Below, one piece after another: positions 1 through 7,063 of a stretch of 9,986 bases of DNA. The first letter of the stretch is position 1; each line of letters starts with the position of its first letter. This stretch comes from an uncultured Odoribacter sp. (GTDB taxonomy: Bacteria > Bacteroidota > Bacteroidia > Bacteroidales > Marinifilaceae), in contig CAJJNP010000128.1 in the NCBI GenBank assembly GCA_905193145.1, positions 1 to 9,986 of the forward strand. Reading direction: 5' to 3'. A program made the translations under genes and the position numbers. The notes beneath the pieces are model-generated. The model had not been told where the DNA came from. It worked only from the letters and a program-made list of their open reading frames with translations, and did no database searches.

Positions 1-426
1 TTCAGAGCAGAGGTAATGCCCTCTGATAAGGCTGATTTTATCGAGGAATTGCAAGCGGGAGGGGCTGTCGTGGCCATGGTTGGAGATGGAATAAACGATT
101 CTCAGGCTTTGGCTCAGGCAGATGTCAGTATAGCCATGGGGAAAGGGTCTGATATTGCCATTGATGTTGCGAAAATTACTTTGATAACTTCAAATTTGGA
201 TGCATTGCCTAAAGCTTGGAAACTGTCTCGGCAAACAGTGGCTGCTATCCGGCAAAATCTTTTTTGGGCATTTATTTATAATATGGTAGGCATACCATTG
301 GCAGCCGGAGCTCTTTACGCTTCGTGTGGTTTTTTATTAAATCCGATGATAGCGGCAGCAGCAATGGCATTTAGTTCGATTTCCGTCGTGTCTAATAGCT
401 TGCGGATTAAAGCAAAGAAATTATAG
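1..426 (+). CDS. copA: Cu+-exporting P1B-type ATPase, C-terminal part (gene starts before the window)
   Basis: This is the last 141 codons of a heavy-metal-translocating P-type ATPase, which pumps Cu+ out of the cytoplasm using ATP. The reading frame is open from base 1, so the start lies upstream; the ATG at 16 is internal. The fragment holds the P-domain hinge motif GDGIND (about fragment residues 33-38) and then the last two membrane helices. The first helix carries the YN pair (FIYNMVGIP) and the last carries MAFSS followed by SVVSNSLR. These YN and MxxSS signatures mark the Cu+ group (P1B-1) rather than Zn/Cd/Pb pumps. The stop is 17 bases before a small copper-chaperone gene, so the two are probably one copper-resistance operon. 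The metal-binding N-terminus, CPC motif and phosphorylated Asp are outside the window. The family call is firm; Cu+ specificity is inferred from the helix motifs. Confidence 0.95.
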   Translation, partial: FRAEVMPSDKADFIEELQAGGAVVAMVGDGINDSQALAQADVSIAMGKGSDIAIDVAKITLITSNLDALPKAWKLSRQTVAAIRQNLFWAFIYNMVGIPLAAGALYASCGFLLNPMIAAAAMAFSSISVVSNSLRIKAKKL

Positions 427-443
427 ATTAAATACCGATAACT

Positions 444-659
444 ATGAAAAGTTTTAGAATCAAAACAAATCTCAAATGTGGTAATTGTGTTGCTAAAGTG
501 CAACAGTCACTGGATGCAACTTCTGAAATTAAATCTTGGTCTGTTGATTTAAAGAGTCCTGATAGGGTGCTGACCATTGAAGCTGATGAGGAGCATGCTC
601 TTGCTTTGGCAATAGATATATTGGCTAAGGCTGGCTATCGTGCGGTAGAATTGAAATAG
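444..659 (+). CDS. copZ: Heavy-metal-associated (HMA) domain protein, probable copper chaperone
   Basis: This 71-residue cytoplasmic protein is a single HMA domain. Such chaperones bind Cu+ and pass it to the N-terminal domains of the copper ATPase. The metal site is the CxxC pair C12-G-N-C15, at the end of the first beta strand as expected, and the C-terminus AGYRAVEL fits the family's closing strand. The usual GMTCxxC entry is here NLKCGNC, so the Met before the first Cys is replaced; divergent HMA proteins in Bacteroidota often vary here. It follows the ATPase by 17 bases on the same strand, and a strong terminator begins right after its stop codon, so it is the last gene of the copper operon. 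A role in mercury handling (MerP-like) is possible from the domain alone, but the context favours copper. Confidence 0.88.
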   Translation: MKSFRIKTNLKCGNCVAKVQQSLDATSEIKSWSVDLKSPDRVLTIEADEEHALALAIDILAKAGYRAVELK

Positions 660-708
660 AAAACAACAGGAGGCTTGTCTGTTGTCTTACAAGCCTCCTG
701 TTGTTTTT
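660..708. terminator. Bidirectional intrinsic terminator between convergent genes
   Basis: Bases 660-678 and 689-707 are a perfect 19-bp inverted repeat with a 10-base loop (679-688). The stem has a GC-rich core (CAGGAGGCTTGT) and is flanked by A-runs on the left and T-runs on the right, so it can end transcripts from both directions. It separates the plus-strand copper operon (stop at 659) from the minus-strand AsmA-family gene, whose stop codon (707-709) overlaps the foot of the stem. Confidence 0.93.
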
Positions 709-3211
709 ATTTTTTCTTGAATAGATTTTGCAGTCCTTTGAGTACATTTCCTTTTAGTGCCTTTTCTGCTTCTTTGGTGACGGTTTTTATGGCCTTTGTC
801 AAATCCGGTTTGATTTTGGGTTCTGTAAGTGTACCGCTGACTTTAGCATCCAGGTCAATTGTTTTTATATTATCAGAACCGGGGATAGCTTTCAGCATAT
901 TGTTGATTTCGTTACCGAAGAATTTGCGGTCTACTGTCATCGAAAGAGTATAGTCCAAATTGCCTTCTACAGATTGTTTTCCATAGATTGTCACTGGATT
1001 GCCGGCAAAATTGGTCTTGAACGGTTCGACAATAATGTTACCATTTTCTAGCTTGAAGTTGATTTTCAGATGGCTTATACTGAGTCTGCTTAGCTCGTCG
1101 TTTTTCAATACGCTGGCCAATTGGTTCATGGCTGGATTATTATTGATTAGAATGCCTTGCGATTCCAAATATCCTTTACCGTTGGCGGTGTTCATGATGG
1201 GGCTCATTTCTTTGTCCAATATTGCTGCAAAAGTCATGGCTGCAGATACTTTTCCTTCGCAGCTCATAGTCATAGGTATGCTTTTACGAATAAAGGTGAA
1301 AGCCCGGTATGCTTCGTGAATATCAAAGTTGGCGACTTTCAGATTGAAGTCTACTGCAGGTTTTTGTGGATCTGTTGTGCTGTATTTGCCGTTCAAGACC
1401 ATAGAACCATTCAACATTTCCATGCTCAGATTGTTTAGATTGGCGGTAGCATTGGCTAAATTGACCTTACCTTTGACATTTTTGATGTTTAGTTTGTCAA
1501 AAATAATCGTATTGATGTTCGTTGTCAAATGTGCATCTATGTTGCGGGGCACCTCTAAGGCACCTTCCGCTGCAGTAGGACCGTTTGAGTTGGTTGAGTC
1601 TGGCATGCTGGTTGTATTATTGGCGCCGGTGCTTTTCATTTGAGCTAGGATGAATTCATTGATATTAATCAGATTAGAATTCAATGTAAAGTCTCCTTTT
1701 AATGTTTCATTTCTGAAAATATAAGGTAGATAGTTAGAGATTTTACCTTGCAAAGCAAAGTCGGAAGAGTAAATTTTACCCTTTAGGTTATTGAGTTTCA
1801 GGTAAGCAGGCGTTACAGTCAAACTGCCTTCTGGGATAGAAATACCTTTGGGGAATTGGTTGTTTATCAACAGAATATTTTGAAATTCAAGGTTTCCTTT
1901 AGCGGTAAATTTCTCATATTGTTCTTTTTCAATGTATTCGTATTTGCCTTTAAAAGTCATATCTGTAGTCAGAATGCCTTCTATAGTCAGGTCTTGTAAA
2001 GGAATTGCTTGTTTTAGATTGGCAAAGTTAATTGTTCCTTTGGCACCGCCTTCTAATAGTGGGTTGTTGGGGTTTAGGATGTTTAGAAATACATGGAATG
2101 GATTGTTTGCAATTTCAAATGAAGCTTTATTCAAAGCTATTTGTGTTGAATCAATGCTTCCTCCTGGATTTGTAACGTGTAAGTCTAAATTGATCTTTTG
2201 AATAGATTCCGGTAATTGCGGATATTTGACAGAAGCATTGTTTATCACCAATAAAGCGTCTAATTGTGGAAGATTGTTTTCATAGTAATCTCCATTGGCT
2301 ACAATATTTAATTTAAAGTCTCCGGAGGTTTGTACATCTTTCATTTCGGCTAAGATGTGTGGAGGCAATAATGATAACAGGCTTTCGAATTTTGTATCGG
2401 GTGCATTTAACTGTAAGTTTACTCGATAACGGTTGTCTATGGCAGCTACTTTGCCGATCAGGTTTAGTTGTAAGTCATTGATCCGTAAATCGTTTTTCAT
2501 TACTTCAAATGTCTTGCTCTTTAGATCGCTGGCAATTTCAGTCTGCCACATGATATTGGTGTTGTTCACCCAAACATTGTTTTGTTGTCTGAATGAGATT
2601 CCTTTTAATGCGAGTGATAATTGTGCCAATGTACTGCTTGCCGAGAAATCTCCGGCCAATTGCATGTCTATTCTATCAATGCTGGAATAGGTAGAGTTGT
2701 GAAAATCGTTGTATGCAACGAAAAGATTACCGATAGCTATATTGTTTAATTCCAATCCTTTTTCATTATCGGTTGATTCTATTGGTTTCGTTTCTTTTTC
2801 AGGCGTGGCGGTAGAACTTGGGAAAATATCCCAGTTGGCATTGCCGGCTGTATCGACTTTGGCAGTCAAACGTCCATCCATAAGTAGAACACGATTGACA
2901 ATGATTTTGTCTCCACTTAAAAGTGATTTTAAATTCACCGATGCCTCTAGCAAGGGAATGGAAGCTAACGTATCGCATCCTGATTCCATGTTTTGGCGGA
3001 TGCATACATTTTTCAGTGCTACATTCAGATTAGGGAAACTTTTAAACATACTAAGGTTCATGTCACCGATATGTAATTCGGCTTTCATATTGGCTGCAGC
3101 CTGTTTTTCTATTAGTTTTACGATATCTCCTTTGAAAAATACCGGTATTGTAAATAGAATAACGAAAATGAGCACAAGAATTGATGATACTATAAGAATA
3201 ATCTTTTTCAT
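707..3211 (-). CDS. AsmA-family envelope protein
   Basis: This protein of 834 residues is a large AsmA-like protein. Members are anchored in the inner membrane by one N-terminal helix and extend into the periplasm as a long beta-rich groove; in Proteobacteria they affect outer-membrane assembly and are implicated in phospholipid transport. The N-terminus MKKIILIVSSILVLIFVILF is a clear signal anchor. It is followed by the typical AsmA opening (GDMNLSMFKSFPNLNVALKNV), a long middle of repeated short beta strands, a Ser/Thr/Asn/Pro-rich insertion near residues 540-560, and an AsmA_2-like C-terminus (FKTNFAGNPVTIYGKQSVEG, then a Lys-rich tail). I chose the ATG at 3211. An in-frame GTG at 3235 would add eight residues but falls inside a probable promoter -7 element. 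It lies 48 bases downstream of the helix-hairpin-helix gene on the same strand and may be read from that gene as well as from its own promoter. The exact cargo is unknown. Confidence 0.88.
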   Translation of the reverse strand: MKKIILIVSSILVLIFVILFTIPVFFKGDIVKLIEKQAAANMKAELHIGDMNLSMFKSFPNLNVALKNVCIRQNMESGCDTLASIPLLEASVNLKSLLSGDKIIVNRVLLMDGRLTAKVDTAGNANWDIFPSSTATPEKETKPIESTDNEKGLELNNIAIGNLFVAYNDFHNSTYSSIDRIDMQLAGDFSASSTLAQLSLALKGISFRQQNNVWVNNTNIMWQTEIASDLKSKTFEVMKNDLRINDLQLNLIGKVAAIDNRYRVNLQLNAPDTKFESLLSLLPPHILAEMKDVQTSGDFKLNIVANGDYYENNLPQLDALLVINNASVKYPQLPESIQKINLDLHVTNPGGSIDSTQIALNKASFEIANNPFHVFLNILNPNNPLLEGGAKGTINFANLKQAIPLQDLTIEGILTTDMTFKGKYEYIEKEQYEKFTAKGNLEFQNILLINNQFPKGISIPEGSLTVTPAYLKLNNLKGKIYSSDFALQGKISNYLPYIFRNETLKGDFTLNSNLININEFILAQMKSTGANNTTSMPDSTNSNGPTAAEGALEVPRNIDAHLTTNINTIIFDKLNIKNVKGKVNLANATANLNNLSMEMLNGSMVLNGKYSTTDPQKPAVDFNLKVANFDIHEAYRAFTFIRKSIPMTMSCEGKVSAAMTFAAILDKEMSPIMNTANGKGYLESQGILINNNPAMNQLASVLKNDELSRLSISHLKINFKLENGNIIVEPFKTNFAGNPVTIYGKQSVEGNLDYTLSMTVDRKFFGNEINNMLKAIPGSDNIKTIDLDAKVSGTLTEPKIKPDLTKAIKTVTKEAEKALKGNVLKGLQNLFKKK

Positions 3212-3234
3212 AATGTGATTGTTTATGTCATACA

Positions 3235-3242
3235 CAAATATA
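3235..3242 (-). promoter_or_regulatory. Possible -7 element for the AsmA-family gene
   Basis: Read on the minus strand this is TATATTTG, an exact match to the Bacteroides -7 consensus TAnnTTTG, 23 bases upstream of the chosen ATG. The -33 region has no TTTG, only an A/T-rich stretch around 3262-3269. It could give the AsmA gene its own short-leader transcript. Confidence 0.4.
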
Positions 3243-3259
3243 GAGAATATAGTTCTAAT

Positions 3260-3850
3260 CTATTTAAAATATGGTTTTATTTTTTTTAGCTTATAGCCGG
3301 CAAGAATATTTTGTTTCTCCAGCACATCGATGGAGATGTGTCCATATTTGCGTTTAGCATTGAAAATCAGTTGTACATCTTCGTATTCTAAATAAGGATG
3401 GCGCAGTATAGCTTTGAAACTCATGCTATCCATATCTGCTTTTTGTATAAATGTTGGATTTATTGTAAATAAATGAGCATTGGAGTCAATATTAAAGTAT
3501 TTCATATTCAATTCTTTGAGTTGATTGATGGAATGGAATCCTCCTAGGCGTTTGCGGTAGCGTATAATACGGGATGCATAATACGGACCGATGCCGCGTA
3601 GGGCTACTAGTTGGGCGCTATCGGCACTATTCAGTTCGACACTGCTTTCTTGTACTGCTGATATTTTTGAAGGTCTTGTCTGTTTTTGAACGGAGAGAGG
3701 CGGTGTACTGTCTTTTACAACTTCAATAGGAGAGGTTATAAAAAAGAAGTCTGCTGTTTCCGGCAACACTTGACGGGGTATAAAAATGATTCCGGCGATT
3801 AATAGAAGGATGATAAATGCGCCTTTTTTTTCTGATGAGTTGAATATCAT
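3260..3850 (-). CDS. Membrane-anchored helix-hairpin-helix (ComEA-like) protein
   Basis: This protein of 196 residues has an N-terminal membrane segment (about residues 10-25, AFIILLLIAGIIFIP) and a low-complexity linker rich in Ser, Pro and Lys (about 45-68). A clear helix-hairpin-helix domain at 71-114 follows (VELNSADSAQLVALRGIGP, then ASRIIRYRKRLGGF), and a second, more divergent repeat lies at about 131-183. The GIG hairpin is the DNA-backbone-binding turn. ComEA proteins bind incoming DNA at the cell surface during natural transformation, and the N-terminal anchor plus HhH layout matches them. Bacteroidota commonly carry such genes without a visible competence cluster, and none is seen here, so a DNA-uptake role is only inference. 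It lies upstream of the AsmA-family gene on the same strand and diverges from the tRNA-Lys promoter. Confidence 0.85.
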   Translation of the reverse strand: MIFNSSEKKGAFIILLLIAGIIFIPRQVLPETADFFFITSPIEVVKDSTPPLSVQKQTRPSKISAVQESSVELNSADSAQLVALRGIGPYYASRIIRYRKRLGGFHSINQLKELNMKYFNIDSNAHLFTINPTFIQKADMDSMSFKAILRHPYLEYEDVQLIFNAKRKYGHISIDVLEKQNILAGYKLKKIKPYFK

Positions 3851-3906
3851 AGTTTTATCTTTTGATAAATTACAACATTAAAGTTAGAGTAATTTATTTG
3901 AAAAAG

Positions 3907-3914
3907 CAAACTTA
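3907..3914 (-). promoter_or_regulatory. Possible -7 element for the helix-hairpin-helix gene
   Basis: On the minus strand this reads TAAGTTTG and fits TAnnTTTG, 56 bases upstream of the ATG at 3850. No good TTTG is found at the usual -33 distance, so the call is weak. Between it and the start codon is a small hairpin (3854-3859 with 3864-3869, loop TTTT) close to the translation start. Confidence 0.3.
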
Positions 3915-3964
3915 TGGTTGCAGGCAAAAAAAACACTTTTGTAGAAAAAAATATTAGGTATTTG

Positions 3965-3995
3965 TTTGTATTTATAAAAATAACCTCTATCTTTG
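3965..3995 (+). promoter_or_regulatory. Promoter of the tRNA-Lys gene
   Basis: TTTG at 3965-3968, a 19-base spacer and TATCTTTG at 3988-3995 match the Bacteroides -33/-7 promoter consensus. The expected start of transcription, about 4002, leaves a 5' leader of some 20 bases before the mature tRNA at 4025, which would be removed by RNase P. Confidence 0.8.
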
Positions 3996-4024
3996 CACCC
4001 GCAATTGAGAGATAGTTGTGGGAC

Positions 4025-4097
4025 GATTCAGTAGCTCAGCCGGTAGAGCACAACACTTTTAATGTTGGGGTCCTGGGTTCGAATCCCAGCTGGATCA
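4025..4097 (+). tRNA. tRNA-Lys (anticodon TTT)
   Basis: These 73 bases fold into a complete cloverleaf. The acceptor stem GATTCAG/CTGGATC has seven pairs with one T-G wobble, the D stem is GCTC/GAGC, the anticodon stem is CAACA/TGTTG and the T stem is CTGGG/CCCAG. The anticodon loop CTTTTAA gives anticodon TTT, which reads AAA and AAG lysine codons. The T loop is TTCGAAT, the variable loop is five bases and the discriminator base is A. CCA is not encoded: the bases after the discriminator are CGA, so it must be added after transcription. The gene stands alone with its own promoter and terminator. tRNA genes are common integration sites, but no second copy of its 3' end and no integrase is seen here. 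Confidence 0.97.
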
Positions 4098-4099
4098 CG

Positions 4100-4130
4100 A
4101 AAGGGAAACTTCAAAGGTTTCCCTTTTTTT
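4100..4130 (+). terminator. Intrinsic terminator of the tRNA-Lys transcript
   Basis: AAAGGGAAAC (4100-4109) pairs with GTTTCCCTTT (4117-4126) around a short loop, and a T-run continues to 4130. It starts two bases after the mature tRNA end, so it closes the single-gene transcript. Confidence 0.9.
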
Positions 4131-4136
4131 ATGTCT

Positions 4137-4167
4137 ATAAAAAAGCAGCCATAATATCGATGGCTGC
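4137..4167 (-). terminator. Intrinsic terminator of the thioredoxin-like gene
   Basis: On the minus strand GCAGCCA (4167-4161) pairs with TGGCTGC (4151-4145) around a 9-base loop, then runs into TTTTTTAT. It lies 13 bases beyond the stop codon of the thioredoxin-like gene. A run of A's on its other side could also let it back up the tRNA terminator on the plus strand. Confidence 0.85.
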
Positions 4168-4179
4168 AAAAAAGCTTTT

Positions 4180-4689
4180 TTATTTTTTATATTTTTCAAT
4201 AAGACCTTTGATTACATCAGCGGTAAGTTCATGTCCTCCGAGGAATGGAAATCCTTCCCAACGTACAATACCTTTCGGGTCAATTAATATGACATGCGGA
4301 ATACCAGTAACACCGAGAGCCTTTTTCATAGTTGCTTTTGTATCAATGGCACTGTAGTATTCGATAACGGGTTCTTTCATTTGTTTTACCTTTTCTACTG
4401 CTTCGTCAGAAATGCCGATTACAATCAGGTCTTTCTTGAATTGTTTGGCGAATTCGTTTAATTCTGGGATTGCTTTACGGCAAGGTCCGCACCAGGTTGC
4501 CCAAAAGTCTATCAAGATAAATTTGTCTTTTAGATCTGGCTTGGTGGAAATCCATTCTTCAACAACAAGTTCCGGAGCTTTTTTATTCAAAAAAGAATTT
4601 GCCCATAACTGTTTTCCGTTATTGGATTCTTGGCAAAATGTCTGTAAGGAGACCATGGCCAATGCGATAATGATAATAATTTTTTTCAT
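4180..4689 (-). CDS. Exported TlpA/ResA-like thioredoxin-fold protein
   Basis: This 169-residue protein has a Sec signal peptide (MKKIIIIIALAMVSLQTF, cleavage near residues 18-20) and one thioredoxin domain from about residue 35 to the end. The redox motif is W-C67-G-P-C70 inside DFWATWCGPCRKAIPEL, and the cis-proline loop is GIPHV (P131), followed by LIDPKG; both are characteristic of the TlpA/ResA/redoxin group. These proteins act as thiol-disulfide reductants in the periplasm, for example on cytochrome c or other Cys-containing substrates. A Cys lies at residue 19, but its context (QTFC) is a poor lipobox, so a lipoprotein is less likely than a soluble periplasmic protein. The gene is monocistronic, with its own terminator, and diverges from an ABC-import operon across a spacer holding a 17-bp inverted repeat. 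The natural substrate cannot be read from the sequence. Confidence 0.92.
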   Translation of the reverse strand: MKKIIIIIALAMVSLQTFCQESNNGKQLWANSFLNKKAPELVVEEWISTKPDLKDKFILIDFWATWCGPCRKAIPELNEFAKQFKKDLIVIGISDEAVEKVKQMKEPVIEYYSAIDTKATMKKALGVTGIPHVILIDPKGIVRWEGFPFLGGHELTADVIKGLIEKYKK

Positions 4690-4724
4690 CTTTTGTTTGA
4701 ATTTGATTTATAATAAAGTCGTTA

Positions 4725-4732
4725 CAAATATA
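4725..4732 (-). promoter_or_regulatory. Possible -7 element of the thioredoxin-like gene
   Basis: On the minus strand this reads TATATTTG, an exact TAnnTTTG match, 35 bases upstream of the ATG at 4689. The -33 position has no TTTG; it falls instead inside the left arm of the inverted repeat at 4744-4760, which would place a bound regulator over the promoter. Confidence 0.45.
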
Positions 4733-4743
4733 GTGAAAGTCAT

Positions 4744-4795
4744 AAGTCGTTATTCATATTGCCTATTCTAATATTGAAAATATGAATAACGACTT
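4744..4795. repeat. Perfect 17-bp inverted repeat between divergent genes (candidate operator)
   Basis: Bases 4744-4760 (AAGTCGTTATTCATATT) are exactly inverted at 4779-4795, separated by 18 bases. The right arm ends one base before the TATCTTTG of the ABC-operon promoter, and the left arm overlies the -33 region of the thioredoxin gene's probable promoter. The placement suits a two-site operator for a dimeric regulator controlling both genes. It has no T-tract and lies between divergent genes, so it is not a terminator. The regulator is unknown and no regulator gene is in the window. Confidence 0.85.
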
Positions 4796-4804
4796 GTATC
4801 TTTG
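4773..4804 (+). promoter_or_regulatory. Promoter of the ABC-importer operon
   Basis: TATCTTTG at 4797-4804 fits the -7 consensus exactly. ATTG at 4773-4776, 20 bases upstream, is a three-of-four match to the -33 TTTG. Transcription would begin near 4811 and give a leader of about 60 bases before the ATG at 4870, too short for a cobalamin riboswitch. Confidence 0.65.
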
Positions 4805-4869
4805 TAGCCTATGAATGGATAGCTTGGAGGAGATGCCAATATATTTCAGTATGTAAATAAAAGGGGTTT

Positions 4870-6021
4870 ATGAAAATAAATAGATGTATGTGGTGGTGTA
4901 GCGGTAATGTATTGTTTTTACTGTTACTGTTGTTGTGTGTCGGTTGTAAGACAAAGGACAGATCTCAATCTGATAAATCCGGGGCGACTGTTGCCATGCG
5001 GTATGCGGAACAGATTCAGATAGATTCTTGTGAGGGTTATTGGTCGGTGCGGGTTCGTAATCCGTGGGATACGGCAAAAATCCTGCACACATACATATTG
5101 GTGGAGCAAGGTCGTGAACTGCCGGATAATTTGCCGTCAGGCACTCTGGTGCGCACACCGCTTCGGAAATCCTTGATTTATTCATCGGTGCATTGCAGCC
5201 TGTTGGTTGAGTTGGATGCATTGGATTGTATCGGAGGGGTATGTGACCTGCAATATATCTATCATCCGGCGGTACGTACCCGTTGTGCCGAAGGTGGAAT
5301 TGTGGATGCCGGCAATGCCATGAGTCCCGACTTGGAGAAAGTGATAGATTTGCATCCGGATGCGGTGCTCTTGTCTCCCTTTGAAAATAGTGGCGGTTAT
5401 GGTCGGATAGAAAAATTGGGAATACCCATCATTGAATGTGCCGACTATATGGAAACATCCCCTCTCGGACGGGCTGAGTGGATGCGCTTCTTTGGACTGC
5501 TATTCGGTCGCAAACAGCAGGCTGATAGCCTTTTTGCCGAGGTTGAAAAAAGGTATGCAAGCCTAAAAGTTTTAGTGGATACGGTGTCGGTGCGACCTAC
5601 TGTGCTGAGCGAACTGCGTAATGGTTCGGCTTGGTATACCCCGGGAGGGCATAGCACAATCGGGCGTCTTTATGCAGATGCCGGTGCAGCCTATGTGTGG
5701 GCTGATGATACTCGCAGCGGTTCTGTCCCCCTTTCGTTCGAAACCGTGTTTGACCGTGGGCGTAATGCTGATTTTTGGTTGTTTAAATATAATGAAACGG
5801 TTGATAAAACCCTCTCTTCGTTGCGTGCTGAATATGCTCTTTATGCCGGTTTCCGGGCATTCCAAACAGGGCGAGTATTTGCCTGCAATACAGGTAAAGT
5901 GCCCTTTTATGAAGAAACACCTTTCCGCCCGGATTGGTTGTTGAAAGATTTGATTTTGGTGTTCCATCCTGAATGCCTTCCAGGTGAAACAGCACGTTAT
6001 TTTAAACAGCTTCATCCATGA
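4870..6021 (+). CDS. Substrate-binding lipoprotein of an iron-siderophore/haem/cobalamin-type ABC importer
   Basis: This 383-residue protein captures the ligand in the periplasm and delivers it to the permease encoded next. The signal peptide is long and Leu-rich and ends in the lipobox LCVGC, with lipidation at C26. The mature part has the two-lobe class III binding fold: an N-lobe from about residue 93 (RTPLRKSLIYSSVHCSLLVE, then DLEKVIDLHPDAVLLSPFEN), a bridging helix near 210-235 and a C-lobe from about 240 (TVLSELRNGSAWYTPGGHS, ending PFRPDWLLKDLILVFHPE). It is longer than BtuF-type proteins because of a stretch of about 65 residues (27-92) ahead of the domain. Eight Cys besides the lipidated one are present, which is many for this family. 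The start was chosen because the lipoprotein signal follows at once. The stop overlaps the permease start by four bases (ATGA). The ligand, whether corrinoid, haem or ferric siderophore, cannot be decided from the sequence. Confidence 0.9.
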   Translation: MKINRCMWWCSGNVLFLLLLLLCVGCKTKDRSQSDKSGATVAMRYAEQIQIDSCEGYWSVRVRNPWDTAKILHTYILVEQGRELPDNLPSGTLVRTPLRKSLIYSSVHCSLLVELDALDCIGGVCDLQYIYHPAVRTRCAEGGIVDAGNAMSPDLEKVIDLHPDAVLLSPFENSGGYGRIEKLGIPIIECADYMETSPLGRAEWMRFFGLLFGRKQQADSLFAEVEKRYASLKVLVDTVSVRPTVLSELRNGSAWYTPGGHSTIGRLYADAGAAYVWADDTRSGSVPLSFETVFDRGRNADFWLFKYNETVDKTLSSLRAEYALYAGFRAFQTGRVFACNTGKVPFYEETPFRPDWLLKDLILVFHPECLPGETARYFKQLHP

Positions 6022-7061
6022 AAACAAATCGTAATTCTTCCGGCCGGATTTGGGGTATTTTGCTCGCGGTTATGATATTGTTCCTTTTTATAGCCAATTT
6101 GTTGGTCGGGTCGGTTCATATACCGGCAGCCCGTGTTTGGGATATATTGTGTGGGGTGCCGGTGGAGCGTGACAGTTGGCGGTTTATTATTTGGGAATCG
6201 CGAATCCCGCAGGGAATCACGGCAATGCTTTGTGGTGCAGCTTTAGCCGTTGCCGGACTGTTGTTGCAGACTGTATTCAGTAATCCGTTGGCGGGTCCTT
6301 CTATTTTAGGGATTAACACAGGTGCCAGCCTGGGGGTGGCATTAGTTCTTTTATTGGGTGGTGGGAGTATTACAGCCGGAGCTTTCACGCTTTCCGGTTT
6401 CTTGGCTGTGCTGGTAGGTGCTTTTGTCGGAGCTATGGCAGTGATGGGTGCTCTGTTGCTTTTTTCTGCCTTTACGCGAAATAACCTGATGCTTTTGATA
6501 ATCGGTATTATGTTGGGGTACATCACATCTTCTGCCATTTCATTGTTGAATTTCTTTTCGACAGCAGAGGGGGTGCATTCTTATATGATATGGGGCTTGG
6601 GGAATTTTACCGGAGTGTCTTCCGAGCAGTTGCCGTTGTTTGTTGTCTCTATTTTGATTGGTCTGTTATTGTCTGTAATGCTTATCAAGCCGCTCAATGC
6701 TTTGTTATTGGGGGTGCGTTATGCCGAAAATCTGGGAGTCAATGTGCGTCGTACCCGGAACCTGCTCTTGATTGCAACAGGTCTGCTGACAGCCATTACT
6801 ACGGCTTTTTGTGGTCCGATTGCTTTTATCGGTTTGGCGGTTCCTCACATGGCACGTCTTTTATTGGGGACTTCCAATCATAATTCACTTTTGCCTGTGA
6901 CGCTCTTGTTGGGTGGGGCTGTTGCTTTGCTCTGTAATTTAATCAGCGTATTGCCGGGCGAAGAAGGAATACTGCCGTTGAATGCCATTACGCCAGTACT
7001 GGGAGCGCCGGTCATTATATATGTGATTATTAACCAACGAAAAATACAATATTTCAACTGA
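6018..7061 (+). CDS. FecCD/BtuC-family permease of the ABC importer
   Basis: This inner-membrane permease of 347 residues forms, as a homodimer, the channel for the ligand delivered by the upstream lipoprotein. It is hydrophobic throughout, with about ten membrane helices as usual. Family signatures are visible: RIPQGITAMLCGAALAVAG (about 62-80), LLLQTVFSNPLAGPSILGIN (about 81-100) and, near residues 263-284, FCGPIAFIGLAVPHMARLLL, which contains the coupling helix that touches the ATPase. The length is normal for the family. Its ATG overlaps the preceding stop, which suggests translational coupling, and the ATPase gene follows after two bases. Family assignment is firm; the substrate is not determined. 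Confidence 0.95.
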   Translation: MKTNRNSSGRIWGILLAVMILFLFIANLLVGSVHIPAARVWDILCGVPVERDSWRFIIWESRIPQGITAMLCGAALAVAGLLLQTVFSNPLAGPSILGINTGASLGVALVLLLGGGSITAGAFTLSGFLAVLVGAFVGAMAVMGALLLFSAFTRNNLMLLIIGIMLGYITSSAISLLNFFSTAEGVHSYMIWGLGNFTGVSSEQLPLFVVSILIGLLLSVMLIKPLNALLLGVRYAENLGVNVRRTRNLLLIATGLLTAITTAFCGPIAFIGLAVPHMARLLLGTSNHNSLLPVTLLLGGAVALLCNLISVLPGEEGILPLNAITPVLGAPVIIYVIINQRKIQYFN

Positions 7062-7063
7062 TT

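Noticed and set aside
2709..3218. Plus-strand open frame of 169 codons opposite the AsmA-family gene, and similar antisense frames elsewhere
   Set aside because: They are shadows of well-supported genes on the other strand, with no family motifs or promoter support.
3212..3235. GTG start extending the AsmA-family protein by eight residues
   Set aside because: The GTG overlaps a TATATTTG promoter element, and the ATG at 3211 begins a standard MKK signal anchor.
4025..4097. Integration site of a mobile element at the tRNA-Lys gene
   Set aside because: There is no integrase gene, no repeat of the tRNA 3' end elsewhere in the window, and the neighbours look like ordinary chromosomal genes.
4744..4795. 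Invertible promoter of the Bacteroides capsule type
   Set aside because: The repeats enclose only 18 bases, far too few for the known inversions of roughly 200 bp, and no recombinase gene is present.
4833..4856. Seven-codon open frame after GGAGGAG in the leader of the ABC operon
   Set aside because: It could be a leader peptide, but it has no codon bias toward a sensed amino acid and no attenuator hairpin nearby; chance is enough to explain it.
4811..4869. Cobalamin riboswitch upstream of the ABC operon
   Set aside because: The leader is only about 60 bases and no B12-box-like sequence or multi-stem fold is visible.
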